From NCBI GenBank assembly GCA_028533045.1, contig JAQQAP010000007.1, positions 62,001 to 126,000 on the forward strand: a stretch of 64,000 nt of DNA, read 5' to 3'. Numbering within the stretch: position 1 is the first letter of the stretch; every line of letters begins with the position of its first letter. This stretch comes from Spirochaetales bacterium. Its GTDB lineage: Bacteria > Spirochaetota > Spirochaetia > DSM-2461. Below are positions 42,463-51,461 of this stretch, piece after piece. Made by a program: the position numbers and the translations under genes. The notes below the pieces were generated by a model. It saw only the letters and a program-made list of their open reading frames with translations, was not told the origin of the DNA and made no database searches.

Positions 42463-42595
42463 GCCGACGCCAACGGGAAATACTTTGACAACGACCGGGG
42501 CATATTCTCCAACCCCCCACCCGGACGCCCTGGACAAAAACATGACCTCCGCCCTGGTTAATCAAATTGAGACTATCCTGAAACCCTGGAAATAG
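42463..42595 (+). pseudogene. Decayed 3' end of an unidentified gene (frameshifted)
   Basis: Two adjacent frames read like one protein if a single C is removed from the CCCCCC run at 42513-42518: 'NADANGKYFDNDRGIFSNP' in one frame and 'HPDALDKNMTSALVNQ' (continuing IETILKPWK, stop at 42593-42595) in the next. Codon choice in both parts looks coding. There is no start codon or upstream body, so this is at most the last ~45 codons of a lost gene. The rest of the 42328-42611 gap shows nothing else. Confidence 0.4.
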
Positions 42596-42611
42596 ACTAA
42601 TATAGAGCCCT

Positions 42612-43223
42612 ATGAAAAAGATTCTTATCATCTACGCTCACCCCGCCCAGTCCCGTTCTGTCATGAACAAAGCCCTCAGAGAGGCGGTGGAAGATATGGA
42701 AAATGTCACGGTCAACGACCTCTACGCTCTCTACCCGGACTTCATCATCGATGTAAAACGGGAGCAAGCCCTCTGCCTGGAGCACGATGTTATCATTTTC
42801 CAACACCCCTTCTACTGGTACTCCACCCCGGCCATACTCAAAGAGTGGCAGGACCTGGTTCTGGAACACGGCTGGGCCTACGGCTCGAAGGGTAAAACCC
42901 TTGAGGGAAAAATCTTTTTCCAAACCATCACGGCAGGAGGAGATGAAAGTACCTACCAGAAAAAAGGATTCAATCAGTTTGACCTCTGCGAACTCACCAC
43001 CCCTTTTCAGGCCATGGCCAAACTATGCAGCCTCTACTGGCTTCCGCCCTACGCCATTTTGGGAATCCATAGAGGTGTGGAAGAAGACCGGATTCGCTTT
43101 TTTGCCGAGGAGTACCGACGCACCCTCTGCGCCCTTCGTGACGAAAGGCTCAATCTTAAAGCCGCTTCAAAGCATCAGTACCTGAACAAAAACCTGGATA
43201 AAGTCATAGAGAGGCCCGAATAA
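42612..43223 (+). CDS. kefF: KefF-like NAD(P)H:quinone oxidoreductase, ancillary to K+ efflux
   Basis: Flavodoxin-fold FMN oxidoreductase of 203 residues. '[19 protein letters not shown]' is the FMN phosphate loop, '[21 protein letters not shown]' and '[12 protein letters not shown]' are family hallmarks. KefF proteins bind to and activate the KefC antiporter and also reduce quinones. The ATG has no clear ribosome site; TATAGA lies five bases upstream, so it may be another leaderless start with slightly different spacing. The TAA overlaps the ATG of the antiporter gene (TAATG), indicating tight coupling. Confidence 0.9.
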   Translation: MKKILIIYAHPAQSRSVMNKALREAVEDMENVTVNDLYALYPDFIIDVKREQALCLEHDVIIFQHPFYWYSTPAILKEWQDLVLEHGWAYGSKGKTLEGKIFFQTITAGGDESTYQKKGFNQFDLCELTTPFQAMAKLCSLYWLPPYAILGIHRGVEEDRIRFFAEEYRRTLCALRDERLNLKAASKHQYLNKNLDKVIERPE

Positions 43224-45082
43224 TGGACAATTTCCTTTTGCAGTTTTTCATCTTTCTCGCTGCCGCAGCCATCGCCGTGCCCATCGCCAAAAAACTGGGC
43301 CTCGGTTCGGTCCTGGGCTACCTTATAGCGGGGATTGTCATCGGGCCCTTTGGCCTTGCTCTCATTTCCGATGTGGAAGCGGTCATGCACTTTACCGAAT
43401 TCGGGGTCGTCATGATGCTCTTTATCGTAGGGTTGGAGCTTAAGCCGACTCTTCTCTGGCAGATGCGCGTCCCGATTTTGGGTACAGGAGGGCTTCAAGT
43501 GGTTCTTACGACCTTGGCGATTACGGGCCTTTCCCTCTTTTTTCTCCCCTGGCGACAAGCCCTCGCTTTAGGACTTATCCTCTCCCTCTCTTCCACCGCC
43601 ATCGTACTCCAGACTCTAAGAGAAAAGGGATTAATGGAAACCACCGTAGGTCGCCAGGTTTTCTCGGTCCTTCTTTTCCAGGACCTGGCCGTTATCCCCA
43701 TGATGGCCATCATTCCCCTTTTGGGACAGGGCGCCGAACATCACGGAACAAGCCATGGAGAGAGCCACCTCTTTGACATCTCCAGCCTTCCCGGTTCCAT
43801 TCAGCTTCTCCTTACCATAGGAGCCCTGCTGGCCATCTTCTTCATCGCCAAATTCGTTTCCCGCCCCCTCTTCCGCACCATAGCCGCCACCGGTGTACGG
43901 GAAATATTCATCGCCGCCGCCCTCGCATTAGTGGTAGGCATCTCTCTTCTTATGACCGCCGTAGGTCTTTCTCCGGCCCTGGGAACCTTCCTGGCCGGGG
44001 TCGTCCTGGCCGACAGCGAATACAGACACGAACTGGAAAGCGATATCGAACCCTTCAAAGGCCTCCTCCTGGGAATCTTCTTTATCTCCATTGGGGCAAG
44101 CCTGAATTTTATCCTGATTGGACATAAGCTGATTCTCATAGCCTCTCTTACAGCGGCGCTTCTCCTTACAAAAGCGCTCATCCTCTTCATTACGGGAAAA
44201 CTTTTTAAAATGCCCAACCGGGAAGTTTCACTTTTCTCTATCGCCCTGGCCCAGGGGGGAGAGTTCGCCTTCGTCCTCTTCCAATTTGCCCGGAGCGAAA
44301 AGGTCCTTCCGCCGGAAACAATAGAAATCCTCATCTCCGCCGTAGCCATATCCATGTTCCTCGCCCCCCTCCTTTTTCTCCTTCGGGAAAAACTTGCCGG
44401 GGACAGACTCAAAGGCAAAAAGTGCGCCCGTGCGGAAGATTCCATCAACTCCCACGGACAAAAAGTCATCCTCGCAGGCTTCGGACGGCTGGGCACAGAC
44501 CTGGGCCGTTTCCTCATCTCCGCCGGAATACAACCGGTCATTCTAGATAACGACCCGGCCAATGTAGACCTCCTAAAGAAATTCGGCTTCGAAGTATATT
44601 ATGGCGACGTAACACGCCTAGACCTACTCGAAGCAGCCGGAGCGGGAGAAGCAAAACTTCTCATCATAGCCATAGGAAAAAGTGACATAGGAAAAAAACT
44701 GGTAGAACTGGTACAAAAGCACTACCCCAACCTTAAAATTCTCATAAACGCCTCCGACCGTTCCGCCGCCTACAGCTTCATGGACATGGGTGAGACAAAC
44801 ATACGACGGGAAACCTTCGGTACCGCCCTGGAACTAGGCCAGGACTCCCTTGAACTCCTGGGTTTCGCCCCCTATGAAGCCTATAGAAAAATGCGCCTCT
44901 TCCGTAAGGAAGACGAGAACAAACTCCCCGAACTCTACCGTATCCACCGGGAGGACGAGGAGAGTTACGTGTCTGTCTACAAGAAACACCTCACCGACCT
45001 GGAAGAACTAATTCGCATGGACGAACAGGGAGACTGGGAAGAACAGGATAAGGCCTGGACGGCAAAGAATCCGGAGAATTAA
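43223..45082 (+). CDS. kefC: KefB/KefC-type cation:proton antiporter (CPA2)
   Basis: Potassium efflux antiporter of 619 residues. About 12-13 membrane helices fill residues 1-385 ('[16 protein letters not shown]', '[17 protein letters not shown]', '[17 protein letters not shown]'). A cytoplasmic RCK/TrkA-N domain follows ('[17 protein letters not shown]' near residue 415; GxGxxG nucleotide site) and a charged C-terminal tail. In Gram-negative bacteria the activity is gated by glutathione adducts and by KefF, which is the gene just upstream. The region '[18 protein letters not shown]' is a His-rich loop. It is the last gene of the two-gene operon. Confidence 0.92.
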   Translation: MDNFLLQFFIFLAAAAIAVPIAKKLGLGSVLGYLIAGIVIGPFGLALISDVEAVMHFTEFGVVMMLFIVGLELKPTLLWQMRVPILGTGGLQVVLTTLAITGLSLFFLPWRQALALGLILSLSSTAIVLQTLREKGLMETTVGRQVFSVLLFQDLAVIPMMAIIPLLGQGAEHHGTSHGESHLFDISSLPGSIQLLLTIGALLAIFFIAKFVSRPLFRTIAATGVREIFIAAALALVVGISLLMTAVGLSPALGTFLAGVVLADSEYRHELESDIEPFKGLLLGIFFISIGASLNFILIGHKLILIASLTAALLLTKALILFITGKLFKMPNREVSLFSIALAQGGEFAFVLFQFARSEKVLPPETIEILISAVAISMFLAPLLFLLREKLAGDRLKGKKCARAEDSINSHGQKVILAGFGRLGTDLGRFLISAGIQPVILDNDPANVDLLKKFGFEVYYGDVTRLDLLEAAGAGEAKLLIIAIGKSDIGKKLVELVQKHYPNLKILINASDRSAAYSFMDMGETNIRRETFGTALELGQDSLELLGFAPYEAYRKMRLFRKEDENKLPELYRIHREDEESYVSVYKKHLTDLEELIRMDEQGDWEEQDKAWTAKNPEN

Positions 45083-45160
45083 TTTGTTCTTTAAAAAAAG
45101 AACTATTATCTACGGATACCCCCTTTAGTGAATGGTTTTTGTTTGTTTTGTGTTTTTTTG

Positions 45161-45189
45161 GTGACTTTATTTCTCTCTCATGCTATAGT
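45161..45189 (+). promoter_or_regulatory. Promoter of the 45218 lipoprotein gene
   Basis: GTGACT (45161-45166), 17-base spacer, TATAGT (45184-45189); AAAGGAGAG and the ATG 45218 follow. Confidence 0.45.
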
Positions 45190-45217
45190 GTCAACTCATT
45201 TCAAAAAGGAGAGAATA

Positions 45218-45964
45218 ATGAAAAAGACGTTAGTAATAACTCTAACTATACTTATGCTATTCATAAGTAGTTGTTCATCGGTAGATCCTTTTCAGGACCT
45301 ATCAGTCATCAGCCCCCTAGGCGTTGTGAAGGTTTCTTCCAATTCAGAACTTAACTGGTATGGAGAAAAAGAAGAAGCTCAGGGAGGCTCCTCCCTCTTG
45401 GGAGCTGTCGCCAACAAAGTTCTCAAAGATTCAGAAAACGAGAAGGTTAGCACACTTCTCTCTCGTACAGACTTACTGCTCGAAGAGGCAGAAACAATTC
45501 TACTTTCAAGCCTTAAAGAAGTTGGAACTGTTAACCTGACGGATAAGGAACAGATACTGAAGTCAGCTGCATATGATAGTATTGACGATTCTATTACCTT
45601 AACGAATCCGACAGTAATTTCTGCCAATGGATATAAACTATTTAGCTGGAGCAGAGAACAAGACTTCGCCGAAAAGCTCTATAATGAAACAGGGACCAAA
45701 GGCATGGTTTATGTTAATTTTTTGTTTGAGAAGAAGATGGTTACGGGAATAGTAAAAAATGGAACAATGGGTGCCATGGTCACTATGGTCGTAGAAATTA
45801 CTGATGAAACAGGAAAACGACTTCTGACCAGAACTTACTGGAGTATAAGCGAAAAAAACATACCAGTGATTGCCAGCCTTTACGATCCTAATGATCTAAT
45901 GGCCCTTTTCCCTGCAACAATAGAAGAGGTATGCCAGGATTTCGCCTCAGAATTCATACAATAG
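45218..45964 (+). CDS. Lipoprotein of unknown function
   Basis: A 248-residue lipoprotein with signal MKKTLVITLTILMLFISSC (Cys19). I choose ATG 45218 for its AAAGGAGAG ribosome site and lipobox; the frame is open to 45128 but that would put a second hydrophobic stretch before the signal. The mature domain is mixed alpha/beta, with 'SAAYDSIDDSITLTNPTVISANGYKLF' (part: DSITLTNPTVISA) and a strand pair 'KGMVYVNFLFEKKMV' and 'AMVTMVVEITDETGKRL', resembling small lipoproteins of unknown function in other bacteria. It is a single-gene unit with its own promoter and terminator. Confidence 0.75.
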   Translation: MKKTLVITLTILMLFISSCSSVDPFQDLSVISPLGVVKVSSNSELNWYGEKEEAQGGSSLLGAVANKVLKDSENEKVSTLLSRTDLLLEEAETILLSSLKEVGTVNLTDKEQILKSAAYDSIDDSITLTNPTVISANGYKLFSWSREQDFAEKLYNETGTKGMVYVNFLFEKKMVTGIVKNGTMGAMVTMVVEITDETGKRLLTRTYWSISEKNIPVIASLYDPNDLMALFPATIEEVCQDFASEFIQ

Positions 45965-45980
45965 AAAGAATCCGTCAAAA

Positions 45981-46027
45981 GGAAGGGACTGCCGCAAAAG
46001 TATAATTACGACAGCCCCTTCCTTTTT
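45981..46027 (+). terminator. Rho-independent terminator of the 45218 lipoprotein gene
   Basis: GGAAGGGACTG (45981-45991) pairs with CAGCCCCTTCC (46012-46022), ten of eleven positions, followed by TTTTT. The rest of the gap to 46199 is AT-rich with nothing identifiable. Confidence 0.75.
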
Positions 46028-46199
46028 CAACATAAACCGGATATTTTCTATCCGGCAACAAACCAATTTTTAAGAATCAATAACACCTCCTCTCAAACAC
46101 CGGAACCACTCATCCCGGCAAAGCAGGTTCATAAACATTCTCTGTTTATCCTTATCTATTATTCTAGATAGCTTTGATATACTATTTAATATAGTTGTT

Positions 46200-46802
46200 T
46201 TATGTATAAAAACATCCCGCGCCGGCACGCCCGGTTGAGGAACCTAAAGTCATACCCCAATAGGCCTCCCATTTCTCACCGGTAAAATGGTAGAGCCAAA
46301 GATTATCGAGCACCCAAAAAAAGGGAGGATTCAAGATTTCCGGCAATTCACTCTTCAGATTGTCTCTCAAATTAAGAAAATCCTCTTTAAGTAAATCCTT
46401 ATAAGCCAGAGAAAGATGGGGTTCGTAGTTCTTCCGAACCGATTTGGCATAGAGGTCATAGTCCCAGAGATAGTCGTGAAAAGCTGCCAAACAACCTTCC
46501 TTTTCCAAAGTAAAACCAGTGAAAAAGGCCGGTGCGTCCTTATGAAGGTACTCGAAAAACTCTAGTGCCTTTACCTTAACTTGAAAGGGTTCCCGATTTG
46601 CCAGGTGAGCTTCCAAACCTCTAATGTAACGACCGATTTCCCCTTCGGGAATTAGGGCCCCAGTGCGTAAAGTTATATGAGGGGGATACAGAACAGCTTC
46701 CCGGGCACCTGTTTTAAAACTGATTTTTTCCTGAACCTTTTTGATCTCCAGAAATAGCTCAGGAGGAGGAAGGGATATGATGATTAATCTTTTTGTCGCC
46801 AT
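46200..46802 (-). CDS. 2'-5' RNA ligase / 2H phosphoesterase family protein
   Basis: A 200-residue protein with the two H-x-T/S motifs of the 2H phosphoesterase superfamily: H42-I-T44 in 'YPPHITLRTG' and H129-L-S131 in 'NYEPHLSLAY', spaced as in ligT-like proteins. These enzymes open 2',3'-cyclic phosphates or join RNA ends with a 2'-5' bond; which substrate this one uses cannot be told. Start ATG 46802 has no obvious ribosome site. It is separated from the SulP gene upstream by a terminator, so it is probably transcribed alone. Confidence 0.8.
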   Translation of the reverse strand: MATKRLIIISLPPPELFLEIKKVQEKISFKTGAREAVLYPPHITLRTGALIPEGEIGRYIRGLEAHLANREPFQVKVKALEFFEYLHKDAPAFFTGFTLEKEGCLAAFHDYLWDYDLYAKSVRKNYEPHLSLAYKDLLKEDFLNLRDNLKSELPEILNPPFFWVLDNLWLYHFTGEKWEAYWGMTLGSSTGRAGAGCFYT

Positions 46803-46838
46803 TCTTGAAGCAAAACAGATGATTATGAAAGGATGATT

Positions 46839-46876
46839 AAAAAGGCCCCACGGTCAATCCTTTCCATGGGGCCTTT
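46839..46876 (-). terminator. Rho-independent terminator of the SulP gene
   Basis: Minus strand reads AAAGGCCCCA (46876-46867), loop, TGGGGCCTTT (46850-46841) continuing into T's. Ten base pairs, 6 bases after the SulP stop. Confidence 0.85.
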
Positions 46877-46881
46877 CCTGT

Positions 46882-48489
46882 TTAAGCCAAACTGTTATCG
46901 GCAATATGAAACCACTCAAGACCGTCAATCTCGGTAATTTCCACAATGCTCTCAGCTTTCTTTACAAGTGACTTACACTCGGGAGAAAGATTCCAGAGGT
47001 GAAGCTTTTTACCCTGAGCGGCATATTTCTCCGCCACAAAGTTCAGAGCTTCCAAACCGGAATGGTCGTGAACCCGGGCTTTTTCAAAGTCGATAACCAC
47101 ATGAACCGGGTCGTCGTTGTAGTTAAAAATCTCTTTAAAAGAAGAAACGGAACCAAAAAAGAGGAGCCCGTCCAGCTTATAGACCTTGGTTCCCTTTTCA
47201 TCTACCTGTTCTTCCACTTCAATGTGCTTACCCTTTTCCCAGGCAAAAACGAGAGCAGACACAATAATCCCCGTAGCCACCGCAATAGCCAGATTAAACA
47301 TTACCGTAATAATGGAGACCAGTACGATTACCAGCGCATCGGAAAGGGGGATCTTACGAATGATGCGAAAACTGGACCATTCAAAGGTGCCAATTACTAC
47401 CATAAACATAACACCCACCAGCGCCGCCAGCGGAATATTCTCAATCAGGGGCGCACCAAAGAGTACGAAGCCCAAAAGGCCGAGCGCCGCTACGGCGCCG
47501 GAAAGACGCCCTCGTCCGCCGGCCCGAATATTAATAACCGACTGCCCAATCATGGCACAACCGCCCATACCGCCGAAGAAACCGTTAACGATGTTGGCCA
47601 CACCCTGACCAACACACTCCTTGTTACCTCGTCCCCTCGTATCGGTGAGTTCGTCCACCAGCGTCAGGGTCATGAGGGACTCAATCAGCCCCACCGCCGC
47701 TGCCTGGAAGGCGAAGGGTAAAATCAGCATAAATGCTTCCCCGGTCAAAGGAATCGCGGGAAGGGCAAAACGGGGGAGAGATGATGCCAGCGTAGTAATG
47801 GTAGAATCTTTTTCTCGTACAAAGTCCATAACGGTTAAAACGGGAATGTCAAATTTTTTGAGAATCAGGGAAATTCCGCTCACCACAACAATGGCGGCCA
47901 GAGTAGCGGGAACCGCTTTAGTCAGCTTGGGAAGAAAGTAGGAAATCCCCATGGTAAGAAGGAGGAGGCCTCCCATCACACCCAAAACCAGAGCCTTTTC
48001 GCCAAAGCTCTCCGCATGACCCGTAGAAAACAGCTCAAACTGAGACCGGAAAATAACAATGGCCAAACCGTTTACAAAACCCAGCATTACAGGATGGGGA
48101 ACAAGTCGGATAAATTTACCCAGCTTAAGGACGCCAAAGAGAATCTGGATAATACCCATGATGACAACGGCGGCAAATAGGTAACCCAGAGCTCCGTTCA
48201 TCCCCACCTGGGGAATCAGTTCATCCATCATGGGTTTGAAAATGACGGCCACAGCGCCGGTGGCTCCGGAAATCATACCGGGACGTCCCCCAATGAGGGC
48301 CGTAACAAGACCCATCATAAAGGCGGCGTACAAACCGATAGTAGGATTAACCCCTACGATAAAGGCAAAGGCTATCGCTTCGGGCACCAGAGCCAGCGCT
48401 ACGGTCAATCCGCTAAGGATATCGTTTTTCATATTTTTGGGACGGTCCAGCTTAATGGGAAATAGCTGGTCACCCTGGGAGTTTTTCAT
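46882..48489 (-). CDS. SulP-family inorganic anion transporter with STAS domain
   Basis: Anion permease (sulfate, bicarbonate or similar) of 535 residues. The transmembrane part (residues ~20-410) carries the SulP signature 'LSGLTVALALVPEAIAFAFI' and 'GLYAAFMMGLVTALIGGRPGMISGATGA'-type sequence (parts: GLYAAFMMGL, GGRPGMISGATGA). The C-terminal STAS domain (about 420-530) includes 'FEKARVHDHSGLEALNFV', with the conserved loop D-H-S-G. Sodium-dependent bicarbonate and sulfate transporters share this layout, so the substrate is open. AAGGAA lies before the ATG 48489. Closed by a good terminator. Confidence 0.92.
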   Translation of the reverse strand: MKNSQGDQLFPIKLDRPKNMKNDILSGLTVALALVPEAIAFAFIVGVNPTIGLYAAFMMGLVTALIGGRPGMISGATGAVAVIFKPMMDELIPQVGMNGALGYLFAAVVIMGIIQILFGVLKLGKFIRLVPHPVMLGFVNGLAIVIFRSQFELFSTGHAESFGEKALVLGVMGGLLLLTMGISYFLPKLTKAVPATLAAIVVVSGISLILKKFDIPVLTVMDFVREKDSTITTLASSLPRFALPAIPLTGEAFMLILPFAFQAAAVGLIESLMTLTLVDELTDTRGRGNKECVGQGVANIVNGFFGGMGGCAMIGQSVINIRAGGRGRLSGAVAALGLLGFVLFGAPLIENIPLAALVGVMFMVVIGTFEWSSFRIIRKIPLSDALVIVLVSIITVMFNLAIAVATGIIVSALVFAWEKGKHIEVEEQVDEKGTKVYKLDGLLFFGSVSSFKEIFNYNDDPVHVVIDFEKARVHDHSGLEALNFVAEKYAAQGKKLHLWNLSPECKSLVKKAESIVEITEIDGLEWFHIADNSLA

Positions 48490-48603
48490 ACCTGTTTCCT
48501 TATGTCAGAGCCGCTCTCAAGAAAAAACAGAAAGCGACTCTATAAATTGCTTTGGTCCCGTAACTTAGCAAGAATCAAAGGAAAGGGCAAGGGTCAATCA
48601 CTC

Positions 48604-50595
48604 CTATATGGCCGAGATCCTGTCCTTAAGCACAATTTTAACAAGTGCATAAACCATAAGGGCCACAAGTGCCGCAAAAAGGGCAATATGAACAGCATAG
48701 AGAAGAATATCCTGGCTTCCACGGGAGGACTCCATCAAATCTATGTACCTTATATCCTCTTCATAAAAGATATGTGTAATCGTTCCCTTTATTGTGGTAA
48801 GCGGGTGATAGGACTGACTGAGTTCTTCTTCAAAATCATATAACTCCTTCAGGGCAGGAAGGGTACTCCAGGTTTCATAGCTTCTGGAATAGCCTGTCGT
48901 AGAATAGTATTTTCCTAATTCGGAACGGGAAGCATCATAATAGGGCTGTCCGGAAGAAACCCCCATAATAACATTATAATCCTGGCCCGCCATGTATTCG
49001 GAAACCGTATTCCTTACCATTTCATTAATCACGAGGCCCTGACGGTAAAAGAAATTATCCATAATAGTGTTTACAGCATCGACCAAGTCTCCCAGAGTTT
49101 CAAGAGTTCCTTCGCCCAAATAATTCAATAGGTAGGAATAATCAGCCGGAATAAGATCGTCCCTTGTGGCATCCTCATCTATATTATAAAGAAGCACCAC
49201 CGCTTCATAAAGAACCTCAAAGGACTCCTCTCCTTCAAAATAAGGACGTAAATCCTCAATAGAAGTATTAAGAGAATTATAATAAATAGTCCCCACAAAG
49301 TCATAGTACAAATCGGTATCGGAAATACCATAAGCAAAAAATTCCAAATATTCCTCTGTCCCCTGCAGAGCATCTAAATAAGAGAGGTACTCATAGGCTT
49401 CGGAGAAGTCCGGCATAGACTGATTTACAGAAGCCCCAACCAGGGTACAGTTACTGTAGGAATTCAGAAAGGGCATATTAGGCAGAGAATAGAGCCCTGT
49501 CAATTCTACATATTGCCCCTCTTTAAAAGGAAAAGACTCAATCTCATCATAGCCGTTAAATTCTACTTGCATACCCCGTGAAAGATAGTAATCCTTAATA
49601 GTCTTTATCTTATAAGGAATGTCAGAAGAAGAAAAAAGCATAAATAAAGCCAACACAGTTCCTACCGCCAGGGTGGTGTAGTGCCGGAAGAAGCTGGGTT
49701 TGAATTTAAAATAGGAAAAGCCATTAATAGAAAGAACATGGAACTCATTCTTCTCCTTTCCCTGAACAACCCCTTCCAGAACTATCTTTTCGCCCGGTTC
49801 CAGAGAATCGGGACCATCCTTGGGTAATACAAGAGAGAACAAATTCATACGATACTGGCCGTTCAGTTTTCTTATAACCCCTTCCATAATTTGCGTTTCA
49901 TACTCTTTGCGCACCTTCTGGGGAAACTGGGGGAGGTAAAAATAGATAAAGAGAGCCGCAGCAGCAGCAAGAGCTGGTAATCCTACATATATAGAAGAGA
50001 TGTAAACGGGAACAAAAAGCAAAACCAAAATAGCCAGGGTAATAAGAAACCGGCCGTCCCCATTCATTTGAAGATTTTCTTCAAAGGTCATAGGACGCCC
50101 CGGACGCAAAGAAAAAGATTCCTCTTCCCCGCTCTTCTCGTAGCTCACGCCCTCTTCCATGGCCTGTTTAATCTTAACTTCCGTCTCCGCATTCATCAAT
50201 TCGTCAATGGAAACAATCAAAGCACCGTCTTTGCTGTCAAGCTCGATAACTTCCAGCTGAGTGGCCAGAGCGATGTTCTCAGCAATCCCCGGGTGGGGCT
50301 GAACCACAACATCTCCAAAGTAGTGTACATATTGAGTTGAATGATTCACTGTTAAAGACTGATTCCGGTAAGCCCCGGAAAGACGGTAAACGGGAATATC
50401 CGATGATATCCGCTTCTTATATACAGTACTCAAAGCCAAAGCTTCTCTGGTTTCAAGGGTTCTGTGAGGGGTTAGCGCCCCCGTTTTTTGTCGGGAAATT
50501 TCTTTTCCCTCTCTCTTTTTCTTGTTAAATGCGACCATATTGATTATCGAAAAAACCGCGATAATCAGATACAGTACAGCTCTAATTCCATCCAT
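48604..50595 (-). CDS. IgaA/UmoB-like five-helix membrane protein
   Basis: A 663-residue membrane protein. Helices lie at about 5-22, 183-201, 203-221, 305-323 and 638-658, giving a cytoplasmic domain (25-180), a second cytoplasmic domain (222-304) and a large periplasmic domain (324-636). This is the layout of IgaA, the repressor of the Rcs envelope-stress relay in Enterobacterales. Segments that line up with IgaA as I remember it: 'YVHYFGDVVVQPHPGIAENI' with a following LEVIELDSKDGALIVSI; 'SFFRHYTTLAVGTVLALFML'; 'GQYVELTG...MPFLNSYSNCTL' and 'GTITHIFYEEDIRYIDL'. No Rcs gene is in the window. GAGGAG precedes the ATG 50595. Single gene, not in an obvious operon. Family call is by eye only. 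Confidence 0.6.
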   Translation of the reverse strand: MDGIRAVLYLIIAVFSIINMVAFNKKKREGKEISRQKTGALTPHRTLETREALALSTVYKKRISSDIPVYRLSGAYRNQSLTVNHSTQYVHYFGDVVVQPHPGIAENIALATQLEVIELDSKDGALIVSIDELMNAETEVKIKQAMEEGVSYEKSGEEESFSLRPGRPMTFEENLQMNGDGRFLITLAILVLLFVPVYISSIYVGLPALAAAAALFIYFYLPQFPQKVRKEYETQIMEGVIRKLNGQYRMNLFSLVLPKDGPDSLEPGEKIVLEGVVQGKEKNEFHVLSINGFSYFKFKPSFFRHYTTLAVGTVLALFMLFSSSDIPYKIKTIKDYYLSRGMQVEFNGYDEIESFPFKEGQYVELTGLYSLPNMPFLNSYSNCTLVGASVNQSMPDFSEAYEYLSYLDALQGTEEYLEFFAYGISDTDLYYDFVGTIYYNSLNTSIEDLRPYFEGEESFEVLYEAVVLLYNIDEDATRDDLIPADYSYLLNYLGEGTLETLGDLVDAVNTIMDNFFYRQGLVINEMVRNTVSEYMAGQDYNVIMGVSSGQPYYDASRSELGKYYSTTGYSRSYETWSTLPALKELYDFEEELSQSYHPLTTIKGTITHIFYEEDIRYIDLMESSRGSQDILLYAVHIALFAALVALMVYALVKIVLKDRISAI

Positions 50596-50699
50596 GAGTC
50601 AAATCTCCTCGCGGTAATATAGGGCAAAGGCCCACTCTTTTCAATATTTTACGAAACTGTTCACAAAAAGAACATCTGGACGAATCGAGAAAAGGGAGC

Positions 50700-50705
50700 T
50701 AGATT
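50700..50705 (+). promoter_or_regulatory. -10 box of the thioesterase gene, leaderless type
   Basis: TAGATT followed by six bases (AGTCCT) and ATG 50712. A TGGACG at 50677-50682 gives a poor -35 at 17 bases. No Shine-Dalgarno sequence within range. Confidence 0.45.
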
Positions 50706-50711
50706 AGTCCT

Positions 50712-51461
50712 ATGTATCAAGCGGTCCACTCCACATCAGCCAAGGTCACCTATAACCAAGTAGACCCCTCCGGTCGAATGCGCAATATCTCGCTCATGCA
50801 CATGCTCGAAGAAGCGGCCATTGAACATTGCGATGTCATAGACAGGGATGTCTTCACCCTTCTTGAAGAAGGGTTCGGATGGATTCTCCTATCCGGATCC
50901 CTCCGTTTTGACCACTATCCCCGCTACAACGACAGAATTAATACGGACACCTGGATCTCCCACTGGCGGCCCCATCGGGGAACTCGGGAGTTTCTCTTAA
51001 AGGATGACAATACAGGCAGGCTTGTGGCCCGAGCCTCAACCCAGTGGGCTTACGTAAATGCGAAAGAGAGACACATTACCCCGGTAGCAAAAGAGTTTCT
51101 GGAGAGATGGCCCGTAAAAACGGACCGGGCTGTGGAGAGTCAGTTTATCAAACGGCCCCTACCCCTGCCTCCCAAATACACAACAGAAACATTCACCGTC
51201 CGTCGCCATGACATAGACAGCAACAACCATGTTCACAACGGCCGCTTTCTGGAGTGGGTCCTGGAAACGGTGCCCAATAACTATTTTGAAAACCGAATTC
51301 TCACGTCCCTGGAAGGCAGATTTATCCACGAAGCCCGCCTTCACGACCGGATCCTGGTCCAGGCCGGAGAAAGGGCAGACAACGAATTAGTACACAATGT
51401 GGTCCGTCAGTCCGACGGGGTAGTCCTCTCTACGGGACGGTCACAGTGGCGCTTCCCCTAA
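50712..51461 (+). CDS. Acyl-ACP thioesterase (FatA/FatB-like)
   Basis: Double hot-dog thioesterase of 249 residues, releasing fatty acids from acyl carrier protein. The N-terminal domain begins '[28 protein letters not shown]', quoted in part ([20 protein letters not shown]). The second hot-dog carries the catalytic element '[20 protein letters not shown]' with Asp, Asn and His at the usual places (D-x-N-x-H-x-N). Members in other anaerobes control fatty-acid chain length. The ATG lies six bases after a TAGATT box, without ribosome site. Its 3' end overlaps the convergent chemoreceptor gene by 21 bases. Confidence 0.9.
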   Translation: MYQAVHSTSAKVTYNQVDPSGRMRNISLMHMLEEAAIEHCDVIDRDVFTLLEEGFGWILLSGSLRFDHYPRYNDRINTDTWISHWRPHRGTREFLLKDDNTGRLVARASTQWAYVNAKERHITPVAKEFLERWPVKTDRAVESQFIKRPLPLPPKYTTETFTVRRHDIDSNNHVHNGRFLEWVLETVPNNYFENRILTSLEGRFIHEARLHDRILVQAGERADNELVHNVVRQSDGVVLSTGRSQWRFP

